Shown here one piece after another: positions 9,102 to 17,238 of a stretch of 64,000 nt of DNA. The DNA is from Nitrospirota bacterium. Lineage in GTDB: Bacteria > Nitrospirota > Thermodesulfovibrionia > Thermodesulfovibrionales > UBA6898. Where the stretch lies: contig SCQH01000008.1 of NCBI GenBank assembly GCA_004321925.1, positions 1-64,000 of the forward strand, read 5' to 3'. The stretch's first letter is position 1. Each line of letters begins with the position of its first letter. Below the pieces are notes generated by a model that was given only the letters and a program-made list of their open reading frames with translations, did not search any database and was not told the origin of the DNA. A program made the position numbers and the translations under genes.

Positions 9102-12058
9102 CATCGGTGTCAGTTCTGTTCGTGACGCTCTGTCTTCTGACGCTCATTAATACCGCGCATACTGCTGTCTCTGACGAATCAGAGCTTTTTGAAAAGGCCT
9201 ATGGTCTTTACCAGACAAATCAGCCGGAGAAAGCCCTGGAGCTCTTTGTCCTCTTCATGAAAGAATATCCGTCGAGTTCTGCCCGGGACTCGGTCATGTA
9301 CTGGCAGGCAAAGGCAATGATACAGCTCAAAAGGACAGAGGAGGCCAAAAGGGTCTTCAGTGCGATCGCAGAACAGTTCCCCGGCAGCATGTTCAGCAAA
9401 TTTGCGCGGCAGGAACTTGAAGTGCTTGGGCAGGCAGTGCCCGACGCAGTGATCATGCCTGAACCGTCAAAGGAGACACTGCAGAAGCCCGGAGAGATCA
9501 AGCCGGATGTCAGATCCGAGGATCTGAAAATGGCCGAAGAGAAGATCAAGACCCTTAAATTGCAGCTTTCAGAGGCATACACGAAAAACCAGATACTGGA
9601 GAACGAACTTGCGGTGACCATTACAGACAAGCAGTACCTGAAGAACCTGCTTGATGAGTCCAAAAATGCACGCGAGGGTCAACCGGGAGGCAGGGAGGCT
9701 GACCCCCTGCGAGCCGAAAATACACGGTTGCAGCGGGAGCTGAAAAGCCTTGAAGCACGCATGAAGGGTTCAGACAAGATAACAGGCACGGCGGTTAGCA
9801 AGGTAGAACTTGATGACAGTTTAAGAAAGTATAAGGCCCTGGAGGATAAGAACAGGGACCTTGTCAGTAAATCACTGGATTATATCAAGCAGACCGATGC
9901 CCGCCTCGAAAAACTTGAGAATGACAACGACGCCATGCGAAAGGAATTGAAGGAGTCTGGCAGGCTGAAAAGTGAGGCAGATGTCCTCCTCAGGAAGATC
10001 TCAGACGAAAAAGCTGCCCATGAAAGAAAACTAAAGGAACAGGAAGACGTCATCGTATCCTTAAACCGTCTGAAGGAGGAGAACGAAAAGCTTCAAAAAT
10101 CTGCCGGAACGCAGGCAGCCATATCGAAGCCTGATGTTGGTGACCTCGAGGCTTTAAAGAAAGCGAATGATGTATTACAGAAGCGCATATCAGATCTTCA
10201 GGCCAGACAGGGATCTGCAAATGATCTTTTGGCAAAGACAAGGGAACTTGAGAGAAAGTACGCAGAGTCAGAAATTGAGTTACGCAAAGCACTGGACGAA
10301 AAAAGCAGGTCCGAGAAGAAGCTTCAGGACATGGAGAGGTCCCTTGCTGAGCAGAAACAGGGAAGATCTGCGACTGCCCCGAATGGGAATGACACCAGGG
10401 ACTCTGACGCCTATGCAAAACTCAGGGACGGATTAACCCAGTCCGGCCTTTCTGTAAATAAGGCTGAGCTTGAGATCCAGAGACTGGAACGTGAAAAGGA
10501 AACTCTCAGTAAAAAGCTGAAGGAGTCAGAGAGAACAGCGGCCGATACGGAGAAGGCAAAGGTTGCCCTTGAGGTCCAGGCGAAGAAGGCGGCAGCGGAG
10601 ACTGCGGCCCTTGAAAAGCGCGCCAAGGATGCCGAAAGACAGCGGCTTGAGATAGAGGTCCAGGCAAAAAAGGCAGTTGAGGACCGGGGTCTGCTTGAAA
10701 AGAGGATCAGGGATGGAGAAGCAGTCATTGCATCACTGAGCAAGGTTAAGGAAGAGAACGAGAAGCTCAAGGCAGAGAAGGAAAGGGCAGGGGGTAGTGT
10801 TAAGCAGGCAGATTCTGAGATACAGAGGCTGCAGGCCGAGCGGGATGCCCTCCAAAAGAGGATAAAGGACTTCGATGTGAAGGACCGTGAACTGGCGGAA
10901 CTCAGGACACGGCTACAGGTCCTCGAAAGGCAATCGGCCGAGACGGAGAAGGCAAAGGTTGCCCTTGAGGCCCAGGCGAAGAAGGCGGCAGCGGAGACTG
11001 CGGCCCTTGAAAAGCGCGCCAAGGATGCCGAAAGACAGCGGCTGGAGATAGAGGTCCAGGCAAAAAAGGCAAAAGAGGATCGGGGGCTGCTTGAAAAGAG
11101 GCTAGAGGAAAACAGCAGGGTTATCGTGTCTCTGGAGAAGATACGAGATGACCATACCCGCCTGAAACAACTTGCAGGCAAAGACACTGATACGCAAAGA
11201 AAACTGGAGGAAACAAATAAACAGTTAAGCCTCCTGAGCTTGGAGTACAAGGAACTTTTACAGCGCTATGAGACACTCACGCGGAAGGAAACTCCCGTCA
11301 TCAGGATAGGCAAGCAGACCTATACCATGTCACAGATGGCAGCAGAACAGATGATCTCGTCAAAAGTACTGTCGAGGATGGACATTGGATCATCACCCTG
11401 GAGGAAGAATAATGCTTATGAGGATTTTATCATTGAGCAGTTATTGATGAATCATGCCGGTGACAGAGTGAAAAAAGTCGTGCTTACTGAGGCAGACCGC
11501 CTTTCCAATACATATCACTTTGACACCCGGGAGCGTGAATATCTGATAAAATATCTGGCAATAGACCGCCTGATCAAGGATAAAATTGCAGGGCAGCAGG
11601 TGGAAGAGGCACGGATAAAGCAGTACTTCGAAAATAACAGGAATTCTTTTATCGCCGGGAAATTGGAGAAGACGGTCAAGTCGCTGTCGATGCCTTTTTC
11701 CGGTAGTACCAGGGTTGATGGCGCTGTCCTGATGACCGATATTCAGACCGAGGCTGCAGCCGGCCGGTCTCTTGAGTCTTTCAAAAAAGATCACCCTGGT
11801 CCGCTGACATTCAGGCAGCTGAATTTTGATGACCTGCCGCCCTGGATACAAGAAAGGCTGAAGGATCTCAAGGCAGGAGAGATCAGCCACGTTATTTCAA
11901 CAGATGACCAGTTCATGATCTGTCAGGTGCAGATAAAGGAACCGGTATTCAGGACGTATGACGAGGTGCGGAAGGATATCCAAAAGACGCTGGCAACCGC
12001 AGATGTCCTCGGTACATGGCTCAATGCAGTCAGGAAAGAGGCTGAGGAAATACGATGA
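9071..12058 (+). CDS. Large TPR / coiled-coil / parvulin-like fusion protein
   Basis: The 995-residue protein has an N-terminal signal or membrane anchor (residues 8-32). Residues 35-115 are TPR-like, resembling YbgF/CpoB (LFEKAYGLYQ...PEKALELF; AIAEQFPGSMFSKFA). Residues 150-740 form a very long charged coiled coil. The C-terminal part (742-995) has SurA-type layout: an EIEQ-like helical chaperone segment, then a degenerate rotamase (YFENNRNSFI...GEISHVISTDDQFMICQVQIKEP). The usual PPIase active-site pattern is weak, so it may be a chaperone only. A near-identical 165-bp duplication lies within the coiled coil (10541-10705 and 10937-11101). Both ends overlap neighbouring genes. I know no named family with this architecture; a periplasm-spanning scaffold is an inference. 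Confidence 0.8.
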   Translation: MGTFKNNYLLASVSVLFVTLCLLTLINTAHTAVSDESELFEKAYGLYQTNQPEKALELFVLFMKEYPSSSARDSVMYWQAKAMIQLKRTEEAKRVFSAIAEQFPGSMFSKFARQELEVLGQAVPDAVIMPEPSKETLQKPGEIKPDVRSEDLKMAEEKIKTLKLQLSEAYTKNQILENELAVTITDKQYLKNLLDESKNAREGQPGGREADPLRAENTRLQRELKSLEARMKGSDKITGTAVSKVELDDSLRKYKALEDKNRDLVSKSLDYIKQTDARLEKLENDNDAMRKELKESGRLKSEADVLLRKISDEKAAHERKLKEQEDVIVSLNRLKEENEKLQKSAGTQAAISKPDVGDLEALKKANDVLQKRISDLQARQGSANDLLAKTRELERKYAESEIELRKALDEKSRSEKKLQDMERSLAEQKQGRSATAPNGNDTRDSDAYAKLRDGLTQSGLSVNKAELEIQRLEREKETLSKKLKESERTAADTEKAKVALEVQAKKAAAETAALEKRAKDAERQRLEIEVQAKKAVEDRGLLEKRIRDGEAVIASLSKVKEENEKLKAEKERAGGSVKQADSEIQRLQAERDALQKRIKDFDVKDRELAELRTRLQVLERQSAETEKAKVALEAQAKKAAAETAALEKRAKDAERQRLEIEVQAKKAKEDRGLLEKRLEENSRVIVSLEKIRDDHTRLKQLAGKDTDTQRKLEETNKQLSLLSLEYKELLQRYETLTRKETPVIRIGKQTYTMSQMAAEQMISSKVLSRMDIGSSPWRKNNAYEDFIIEQLLMNHAGDRVKKVVLTEADRLSNTYHFDTREREYLIKYLAIDRLIKDKIAGQQVEEARIKQYFENNRNSFIAGKLEKTVKSLSMPFSGSTRVDGAVLMTDIQTEAAAGRSLESFKKDHPGPLTFRQLNFDDLPPWIQERLKDLKAGEISHVISTDDQFMICQVQIKEPVFRTYDEVRKDIQKTLATADVLGTWLNAVRKEAEEIR
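10541..10705 (+). repeat. Intragenic direct repeat, copy 1
   Basis: This 165-bp segment recurs at 10937-11101, offset 396 bp (132 codons), with only a handful of substitutions. It encodes an alanine/lysine/glutamate-rich piece of the coiled coil. The in-frame spacing preserves heptad phasing approximately and implies a recent internal duplication. Confidence 0.9.
10937..11101 (+). repeat. Intragenic direct repeat, copy 2
   Basis: Second copy of the 165-bp repeat at 10541-10705. Differences are scattered single bases, for example GATACGG versus GAGACGG near the start and AGTTGAGGAC versus AAAAGAGGAT near the end. Confidence 0.9.
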
Positions 12059-13317
12059 TGTTCAGGCGCAAGGACAACGCAGCAGGCATTGAAAGGAAGA
12101 TACAGGAGGCCCTAAAGAAGCCTCTGACCCCTGAAAACCTCAATTATCTTGGGGACCTCTACCTGCGCAAGGGCGAACGGGAGATGACCATAGAAAGCTA
12201 TTATAATGCTATTGCAAAGCTCCATATCTCGCAGCAGGACAAGATGGTGGCCCTATATAAAAAGATCCTTAAGGTATCCCCGTATGAAGAAAAAGCATAC
12301 AATGGCCTGATCACCCTGTTTTCCAAGATGGGGCTTGTGGCGGACGAGGTTAAATACCTGACGTTGCTGGCCAAATTGTATCAGACCAGAAGTGATTACA
12401 ACCAGGTGAATTCCACGTTCAGAAAGATCAATGCCCTCGATCCTGATAACGAGGCAGCCTTAAAGTATTTTGGAACAGGCAAACAGGCCGATGTCTCACT
12501 ACCTGCACAGGATGAAGATATCGGTATGAATGAGGAACATGCCGCTGAGCTTCTTTCCGGGCTTCCCGAAATTGGCGACCTGGCCGATGTTGTTCCGGCT
12601 TCACCTGAGGAAGATATCCCTCAGGAAGAAAGTTCCGTACAATCCCCGGACCAGCGGAGCACTGAAGCCGAGAGCACTGCGATTCCTTTCCTGCAGGAAA
12701 CAGGGCAGAGCCCTGAATCCCGGGATGAACCGTTAATACCTGCGGGCGAGCTCCCCTCGAACAATAGGCTTTATCTTGGAGGGGGGATTGCTGTATTATT
12801 AATCATTCTTTTAGCAGCAGGTTTTTATTTACTGAATAGAAAGACTCCTGTTGCCGATTCTCCGGTCAAGGCCCCTGAAGCCGGTTTCACTGAAAAGGGC
12901 CCTGCGTCAAAACAGGGAAAGGCCATAGGGGTTGACTTGAAGGTAGTAAGAATGTCCGATGCGACGCTGAGGGATAATGGAATCGACAAGGGGTTAGGCC
13001 ACGGGGTGATCAATGAAAATGAGTTCTATATGCTGACGGCATACCAGCGGAGGGGATGTCTGCCTGAGGGGCTTCTTGCATCTCCTTCCACGCTGATATC
13101 ATTTGTTGATAGTAAAGGCAGGTTGAATCCGCCAGTAGACATCAGGGGACTGGCCGAGTTCAACAGGACCGTCTATAAATCCCGGGTTGCGGGTTGCGGG
13201 GAAAATAAACCGGTCTTTGTGAAGGTCTTTATCGCACATAAAAAAGGCATGGGATATACCGGACTTTCGGTGAACATTCCAGGGAAAGGCGCGGCAGAAA
13301 TACTTACGTGGGATTAG
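12055..13317 (+). CDS. TPR protein with single membrane span and exported C-terminal domain
   Basis: The 420-residue protein starts at an ATG overlapping the previous stop (ATGA); a second ATG follows directly. Residues 15-140 form a TPR-like array (NYLGDLYLRKGEREMTIESY; VALYKKILKVSPYEEKAYNGL), then an acidic Ser/Glu/Pro linker. One hydrophobic span lies at about 242-262. The C-terminal 150 residues form a compact domain with two cysteines (RRGCLPEG, VAGCGENK) and no family I recognise. With no signal peptide, the TPR part should be cytoplasmic and the C-terminal part periplasmic. Such N-in TPR proteins often act as assembly hubs. Its place between a coiled-coil protein and a LysM-like protein suggests a joint envelope role. 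Confidence 0.75.
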   Translation: MMFRRKDNAAGIERKIQEALKKPLTPENLNYLGDLYLRKGEREMTIESYYNAIAKLHISQQDKMVALYKKILKVSPYEEKAYNGLITLFSKMGLVADEVKYLTLLAKLYQTRSDYNQVNSTFRKINALDPDNEAALKYFGTGKQADVSLPAQDEDIGMNEEHAAELLSGLPEIGDLADVVPASPEEDIPQEESSVQSPDQRSTEAESTAIPFLQETGQSPESRDEPLIPAGELPSNNRLYLGGGIAVLLIILLAAGFYLLNRKTPVADSPVKAPEAGFTEKGPASKQGKAIGVDLKVVRMSDATLRDNGIDKGLGHGVINENEFYMLTAYQRRGCLPEGLLASPSTLISFVDSKGRLNPPVDIRGLAEFNRTVYKSRVAGCGENKPVFVKVFIAHKKGMGYTGLSVNIPGKGAAEILTWD

Positions 13318-14792
13318 GGATTGGGAATTACATAAGCGCAGCAGTTTTCGCGTCATGTCTGTTTATTTTTACGGGGAATGACCTATTTGCCGCCCCTCGG
13401 ACCCCGCGCGCTGATAAAGTCAGCGGGGTGCCGACCGTAGAGATAAAGCTCAGGCGTGATTCTTCACTGAACCGGATCATCAAGGCCTATACCCCCGGGT
13501 TGCCTGACAGGGATATTGCAGAGTTCCTGAGGGAATTTTCGTCGGCCAATGAAGGGATAAAGAATTTCAACCTGATCAGGAAAGGCACCGTAGTGAGAGT
13601 GCCGGCCCGCTACCTTGAGAAAGGCAGTCGCTCACGTGACCCGAAACCGGGGCTGGCCGCCTCAGACAAGAAGACTGCCGGGCTCCCTGCAGTTGACTAT
13701 CACCGTGAATTAAAGCCGACGGCACAGACGTTTCCTCAGAATGACCCGTTCAGGAACTCGCCTGTTTCCGACAGCATCAGAACCCTTCTTGAGTCCCTCT
13801 ATGGCGCAGTGACGGTGGAATCAGGCGGGCTTAAATTCTTTTCTGTCGGAGAGCGCTCTGAGATTTCCCTGGATACCTCTTATCTGCCTCTTATGGTCCT
13901 GAATAACAGTACGGTCCTGGTCCTTGATCCAGGGAATATTCTCCCTGAAGAGATCAAGCAGCTCGTCAGGACCTTGTGGCCCGAATATACCTTTTTCAGT
14001 TACCGAGAGGGCCAGGATCTCAGAAGGCTGACCGGGTCTCTTCTTGAATCACTCGGATACTCAGTCTACCGGGACAGGTCCCTGATACTCGGCGGACGAT
14101 CACAGCTTGAGTATAACGCCGATTTTGTCGTATACCGGGAGCAGGGCGATCTTATGAGCAGCGACATCGCCATTGTAAGCATTGCAGGTTCTCCCGGGCA
14201 GCATACGCCTGACAGCCTGGTGAGATGGCTGGGCGAGAGGGATGTTAACCTGATCCGGATGAGTACATCAGAAAACGGGCAGGCAGAACCTGCCACACGG
14301 GCCGGCCTGGCCAAACTGACCCTGACGGCCGGCACCAGGGAACTGATCAGGGAGATACTTTCCCTGACCGGATATTCCTATGCAACTGATGTGGTGCTAA
14401 ACCTTTCGGACAGAAAAGAATACCGTTACAACCTGAAGACTGATTTCAGCATACCGGCTGGCCAGAGAAAGAAGGTCATCGAACTCGCAGAACTCTCAGA
14501 GGAGGAAATCAGTCTTGCCCGCAAGAAAGGCGTTGACGTCGCCTGCATCGGTCCGGGAGACGATACCAAGGGCATTCTGAGAAAATTGATTCAGCTCCTC
14601 GGTATCATTCATGCCGATTCTCCGGCTGCGGTTTCATCGTATATCACCCCCCGCAACGCAAAATACCGGCTGCTCCTGCCGGGAATATACTTTCGGACCG
14701 GACAAGGACAGTTCTTTGCAACCGATTCCGAGTTGGGGCAGGAATTGCTGAGGGACATCATTGATCCCCGAATAAGGATCATAGCCTACTAG
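13308..14792 (+). CDS. Exported protein with LysM-like N-terminal region
   Basis: The 494-residue protein starts at a GTG that overlaps the previous gene by 10 bases. A signal peptide covers residues 8-29 (ending LFAAP). Residues 45-100 resemble a LysM module (VEIKLRRDSSLNRIIKAY ... FNLIRKGTVVRVPARYL), which would bind peptidoglycan, but it is divergent. The remaining 370 residues form alpha/beta segments I do not recognise. The gene is translationally linked to the TPR-membrane protein, so a shared complex is plausible. Function unknown. Confidence 0.7.
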   Translation: MGLGIGNYISAAVFASCLFIFTGNDLFAAPRTPRADKVSGVPTVEIKLRRDSSLNRIIKAYTPGLPDRDIAEFLREFSSANEGIKNFNLIRKGTVVRVPARYLEKGSRSRDPKPGLAASDKKTAGLPAVDYHRELKPTAQTFPQNDPFRNSPVSDSIRTLLESLYGAVTVESGGLKFFSVGERSEISLDTSYLPLMVLNNSTVLVLDPGNILPEEIKQLVRTLWPEYTFFSYREGQDLRRLTGSLLESLGYSVYRDRSLILGGRSQLEYNADFVVYREQGDLMSSDIAIVSIAGSPGQHTPDSLVRWLGERDVNLIRMSTSENGQAEPATRAGLAKLTLTAGTRELIREILSLTGYSYATDVVLNLSDRKEYRYNLKTDFSIPAGQRKKVIELAELSEEEISLARKKGVDVACIGPGDDTKGILRKLIQLLGIIHADSPAAVSSYITPRNAKYRLLLPGIYFRTGQGQFFATDSELGQELLRDIIDPRIRIIAY

Positions 14793-14873
14793 AGCTCATT
14801 TTATTTCTTTGACAGAGCAGTACTAAATATGATTTCATATAACATTTGGTGAATAAAAAGAGGGCATATAACT

Positions 14874-16904
14874 ATGATGAAAAAACCGTATAGAGACATT
14901 ATTATCCTGATCGTATCGGCTGTATTGCTTGCAGGTTGGTTGCCCGTTCCCGTGCAGGCAGGCACTGTTGTCGTCAAGCCGGGCCAGTTTGATCATTTTT
15001 CGCTTCAGCTTCCTGATAAATCCATTGCCGGTGAGAATTTTATCGTCAGGGTGCAGGCCTTTGACCTTAATAATAACCTGATCACCAATTTTATCGAGTC
15101 GGGGAAGGAATTCAAGATCGATGTAAGCGGCTCTGCCGCGGTCCAGCCGTCCACGCTGAATGCGTCATCTTTTTCAGGAGGCGCGGCAAATATCTCTGTT
15201 AACTGCAAAAAGGCTGAGAGGCTCATTATTTCTATCCGTGAGTCCGGCGGCACCGTCCCGGTAATATCACGGGAATTGATTGTTTCACCCAATAAGCTTG
15301 AGCATTTTGTTCTGCAGGCGCCGGCAACCGTCAAGGCAGGCACCAGATTTGATATGCGCATCATCGCAAAGGACCTCTTTGACAATACGGTCGATGACGT
15401 GGAGATCGGGAGGAATCTGAAGATCACCTCATCAGGGACCGCCAATCCCGTCATGGTGAGCAGTGCTGCCATCGATTTTAAGAATGGAACGGCAACAGCA
15501 ACCTTTGTTTCCGAAAAGGCGGGCGCCACGGTTATCGAACTTCAGGAGATCTCAGGCGGCAGCAGGGGGCGGTCTAACGAGGTCAGCGTCACCCCCGGCT
15601 CCCTGAGCAGTTTCAAGGTTCAGGCACCCAAGGCAGCGGTTGCCGGTGAGGCCTTTGACCTGCTGGTGTCTGCGTATGACGCGTATGACAACCTGATCAC
15701 GAATTATGCAACTGCAGGTGCCGGCGTGTCACTGCTCAGTACCGGCAGCACCAAGATCGAACCGTCTTTCCTTGCACCGTCGGATTTCAAGGGAGGGCAG
15801 GCTGTGGTCAGGGCTGTTTACGACAAGGCTGAGGACATAACGGTCATTGCAAAGGACGTCAACAGCGAGAAATCAGGAAAGACCGCCGAGATACAGATCA
15901 GCAATGCTTCCCCGGATCATTTTGTTGTGGTCACGCCGGATATGGCAGTATCAGGCCAAAGGTTCAAGATCAAGATCGAGGCTTACGACCGGTTCAATAA
16001 TATCGTGAGAAACTTTAACATTTCCGGAAACGAGGTGTTGCTGAGCACGACAGGCACCAGTTTCATTAATCCTTCGATCATTGTGCCGACAGACTTCATT
16101 AATGGAATAGCAATGATCGATGTCACCTATGACAAAGCAGAATCCTTTACCCTTTCTGCCAAGATGATCAGCGATAAACGTCAGCCCAAGATGACCATCA
16201 GCGAGAAGGTGCCGGCTAAAGAGGCGGCCCAACCGGTTCAGCAGGCTTCCGGCCGGAAGGAAGAAAAACCGGTCCCGGTGAAAAAGGACGTAAAGCCGGA
16301 ACCTAAGAAAGAAACTGCAGCCCCGGCAGAACCCAGAAAGAAACCGGAAGCTGAGACAAGGCCGGCTGAGAAACCTGTCAGGACGGCGAAGGTGCAGAAA
16401 CCCGCTGCTGAAACAAAACCCTCATTGCCGGCAGAAAAACCCCCCGTGAAACCGGCCGAAGCAAAGAAACCGGAGGTCAAGCAGGCGGCGGAGCAGAAGC
16501 CTGATAGACCGGCAGAGGCTGTCCGGACGCCTCAGGAACCGCTAAAGAAGGAAGAAAAGAAGGGTGAACATACGACAGCGGTCAGCAAGATAGCTGCAAT
16601 TGAGGCTAAGAGCAAGGCAATGCTCGTGATCAATCTTTCCGATGTTGGCCCGCAGTTTGAATATTCCGACAGTGTCGTCACGAGGGGTGGCAAGGAGTGG
16701 CTCAGTCTTTCCATGAAACCGGCCGTTAGGAAGACCGAGAAAGTGTTTAAGTTTAAATCGGCCTTCATGGGAGAAGTCCAGGTGGAAGATGACAAATCTG
16801 GGCAGAATGCCCTTACTATCCTGATAGAATTGCTTCCCACCGGGGTTACCTTTGACGTAGAGCGGATCAAGAACACGCTCATAGTGACGCTTTCCAAACC
16901 CTAA
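14874..16904 (+). CDS. Surface protein with four Ig-like repeats and C-terminal AMIN-like domain
   Basis: The 676-residue protein has a signal peptide (residues 8-30, ending VQAGT). Four repeats of about 102 residues begin near 36, 139, 241 and 344, each with the pattern F-x-(V/L)-x-A...AGxxFxxxxxAxDxxxNxxxxF and a STGT/SG-rich middle, like bacterial Ig-fold modules. A Lys/Pro/Glu-rich linker spans about 445-575. The last 95 residues resemble an AMIN domain (LVINLSDVGPQFEYSD...LLPTGVTFDVERIKNTLIVTL), known from PilQ secretins and cell-wall amidases as an envelope-targeting domain. It begins 81 bases after the previous gene, with AGAGG before ATGATG. The architecture suggests a spacer from peptidoglycan or outer membrane to the surface; partner unknown. 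Confidence 0.75.
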   Translation: MMKKPYRDIIILIVSAVLLAGWLPVPVQAGTVVVKPGQFDHFSLQLPDKSIAGENFIVRVQAFDLNNNLITNFIESGKEFKIDVSGSAAVQPSTLNASSFSGGAANISVNCKKAERLIISIRESGGTVPVISRELIVSPNKLEHFVLQAPATVKAGTRFDMRIIAKDLFDNTVDDVEIGRNLKITSSGTANPVMVSSAAIDFKNGTATATFVSEKAGATVIELQEISGGSRGRSNEVSVTPGSLSSFKVQAPKAAVAGEAFDLLVSAYDAYDNLITNYATAGAGVSLLSTGSTKIEPSFLAPSDFKGGQAVVRAVYDKAEDITVIAKDVNSEKSGKTAEIQISNASPDHFVVVTPDMAVSGQRFKIKIEAYDRFNNIVRNFNISGNEVLLSTTGTSFINPSIIVPTDFINGIAMIDVTYDKAESFTLSAKMISDKRQPKMTISEKVPAKEAAQPVQQASGRKEEKPVPVKKDVKPEPKKETAAPAEPRKKPEAETRPAEKPVRTAKVQKPAAETKPSLPAEKPPVKPAEAKKPEVKQAAEQKPDRPAEAVRTPQEPLKKEEKKGEHTTAVSKIAAIEAKSKAMLVINLSDVGPQFEYSDSVVTRGGKEWLSLSMKPAVRKTEKVFKFKSAFMGEVQVEDDKSGQNALTILIELLPTGVTFDVERIKNTLIVTLSKP

Positions 16905-16944
16905 CGGTCCTCCCTGATCACCCTGTCGCATATAGGATTTTAAT

Positions 16945-17232
16945 GTGACTACCGGCTGTGGTTCCTGCAAACATGGGCATGAGATAAAGGCAGATGGCAG
17001 CAGGCCGTCGCCGGGCACGGTCTGGTGTTCCCAGCGCAAGATCCAGATGGCAAAGCACCGGCAGATGTCTTGTTACATCCCCCTGGTAGTTCAAAAGACG
17101 AAACATTGTATCGATTGCAAGAAAGCTAAGATCATCAAGCCTTCAGGCGAGGCCCCTCAATTAGGCAATATCTGGTGCGATAAGAAGCATACCGAGATAA
17201 ACAAACAACGCAGCATGGAGTGCTTTGAATAG
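16945..17232 (+). CDS. Small duplicated Cys-rich (zinc-ribbon-like) protein
   Basis: This 95-residue protein starts at GTG (an ATG two bases earlier is immediately followed by a stop). It contains two copies of one module with identical spacing: C-x2-C-x18-W-C-x14-C. In both copies W precedes the third Cys and M-x-C ends the module. Four cysteines per module suit one zinc ion or a small Fe-S site. There is no signal peptide, so it should be cytoplasmic. It converges on recD2 with a 6-base gap and no terminator. I know no named family; a metal-binding or nucleic-acid role is inference. Confidence 0.7.
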   Translation: MTTGCGSCKHGHEIKADGSRPSPGTVWCSQRKIQMAKHRQMSCYIPLVVQKTKHCIDCKKAKIIKPSGEAPQLGNIWCDKKHTEINKQRSMECFE

Positions 17233-17238
17233 ACCGTA

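Noticed and set aside
10411-11250. 279-codon minus-strand ORF inside the coiled-coil gene
   Set aside because: Long shadow ORF arising from repetitive Lys/Glu/Ala codons; its Ser/Phe-rich translation matches no family.
14809-14843. TTGACA at 14809 as a promoter for the Ig/AMIN gene
   Set aside because: The nearest -10-like TATGAT is only 13 bp away and later ones are over 20 bp, so no acceptable spacing.
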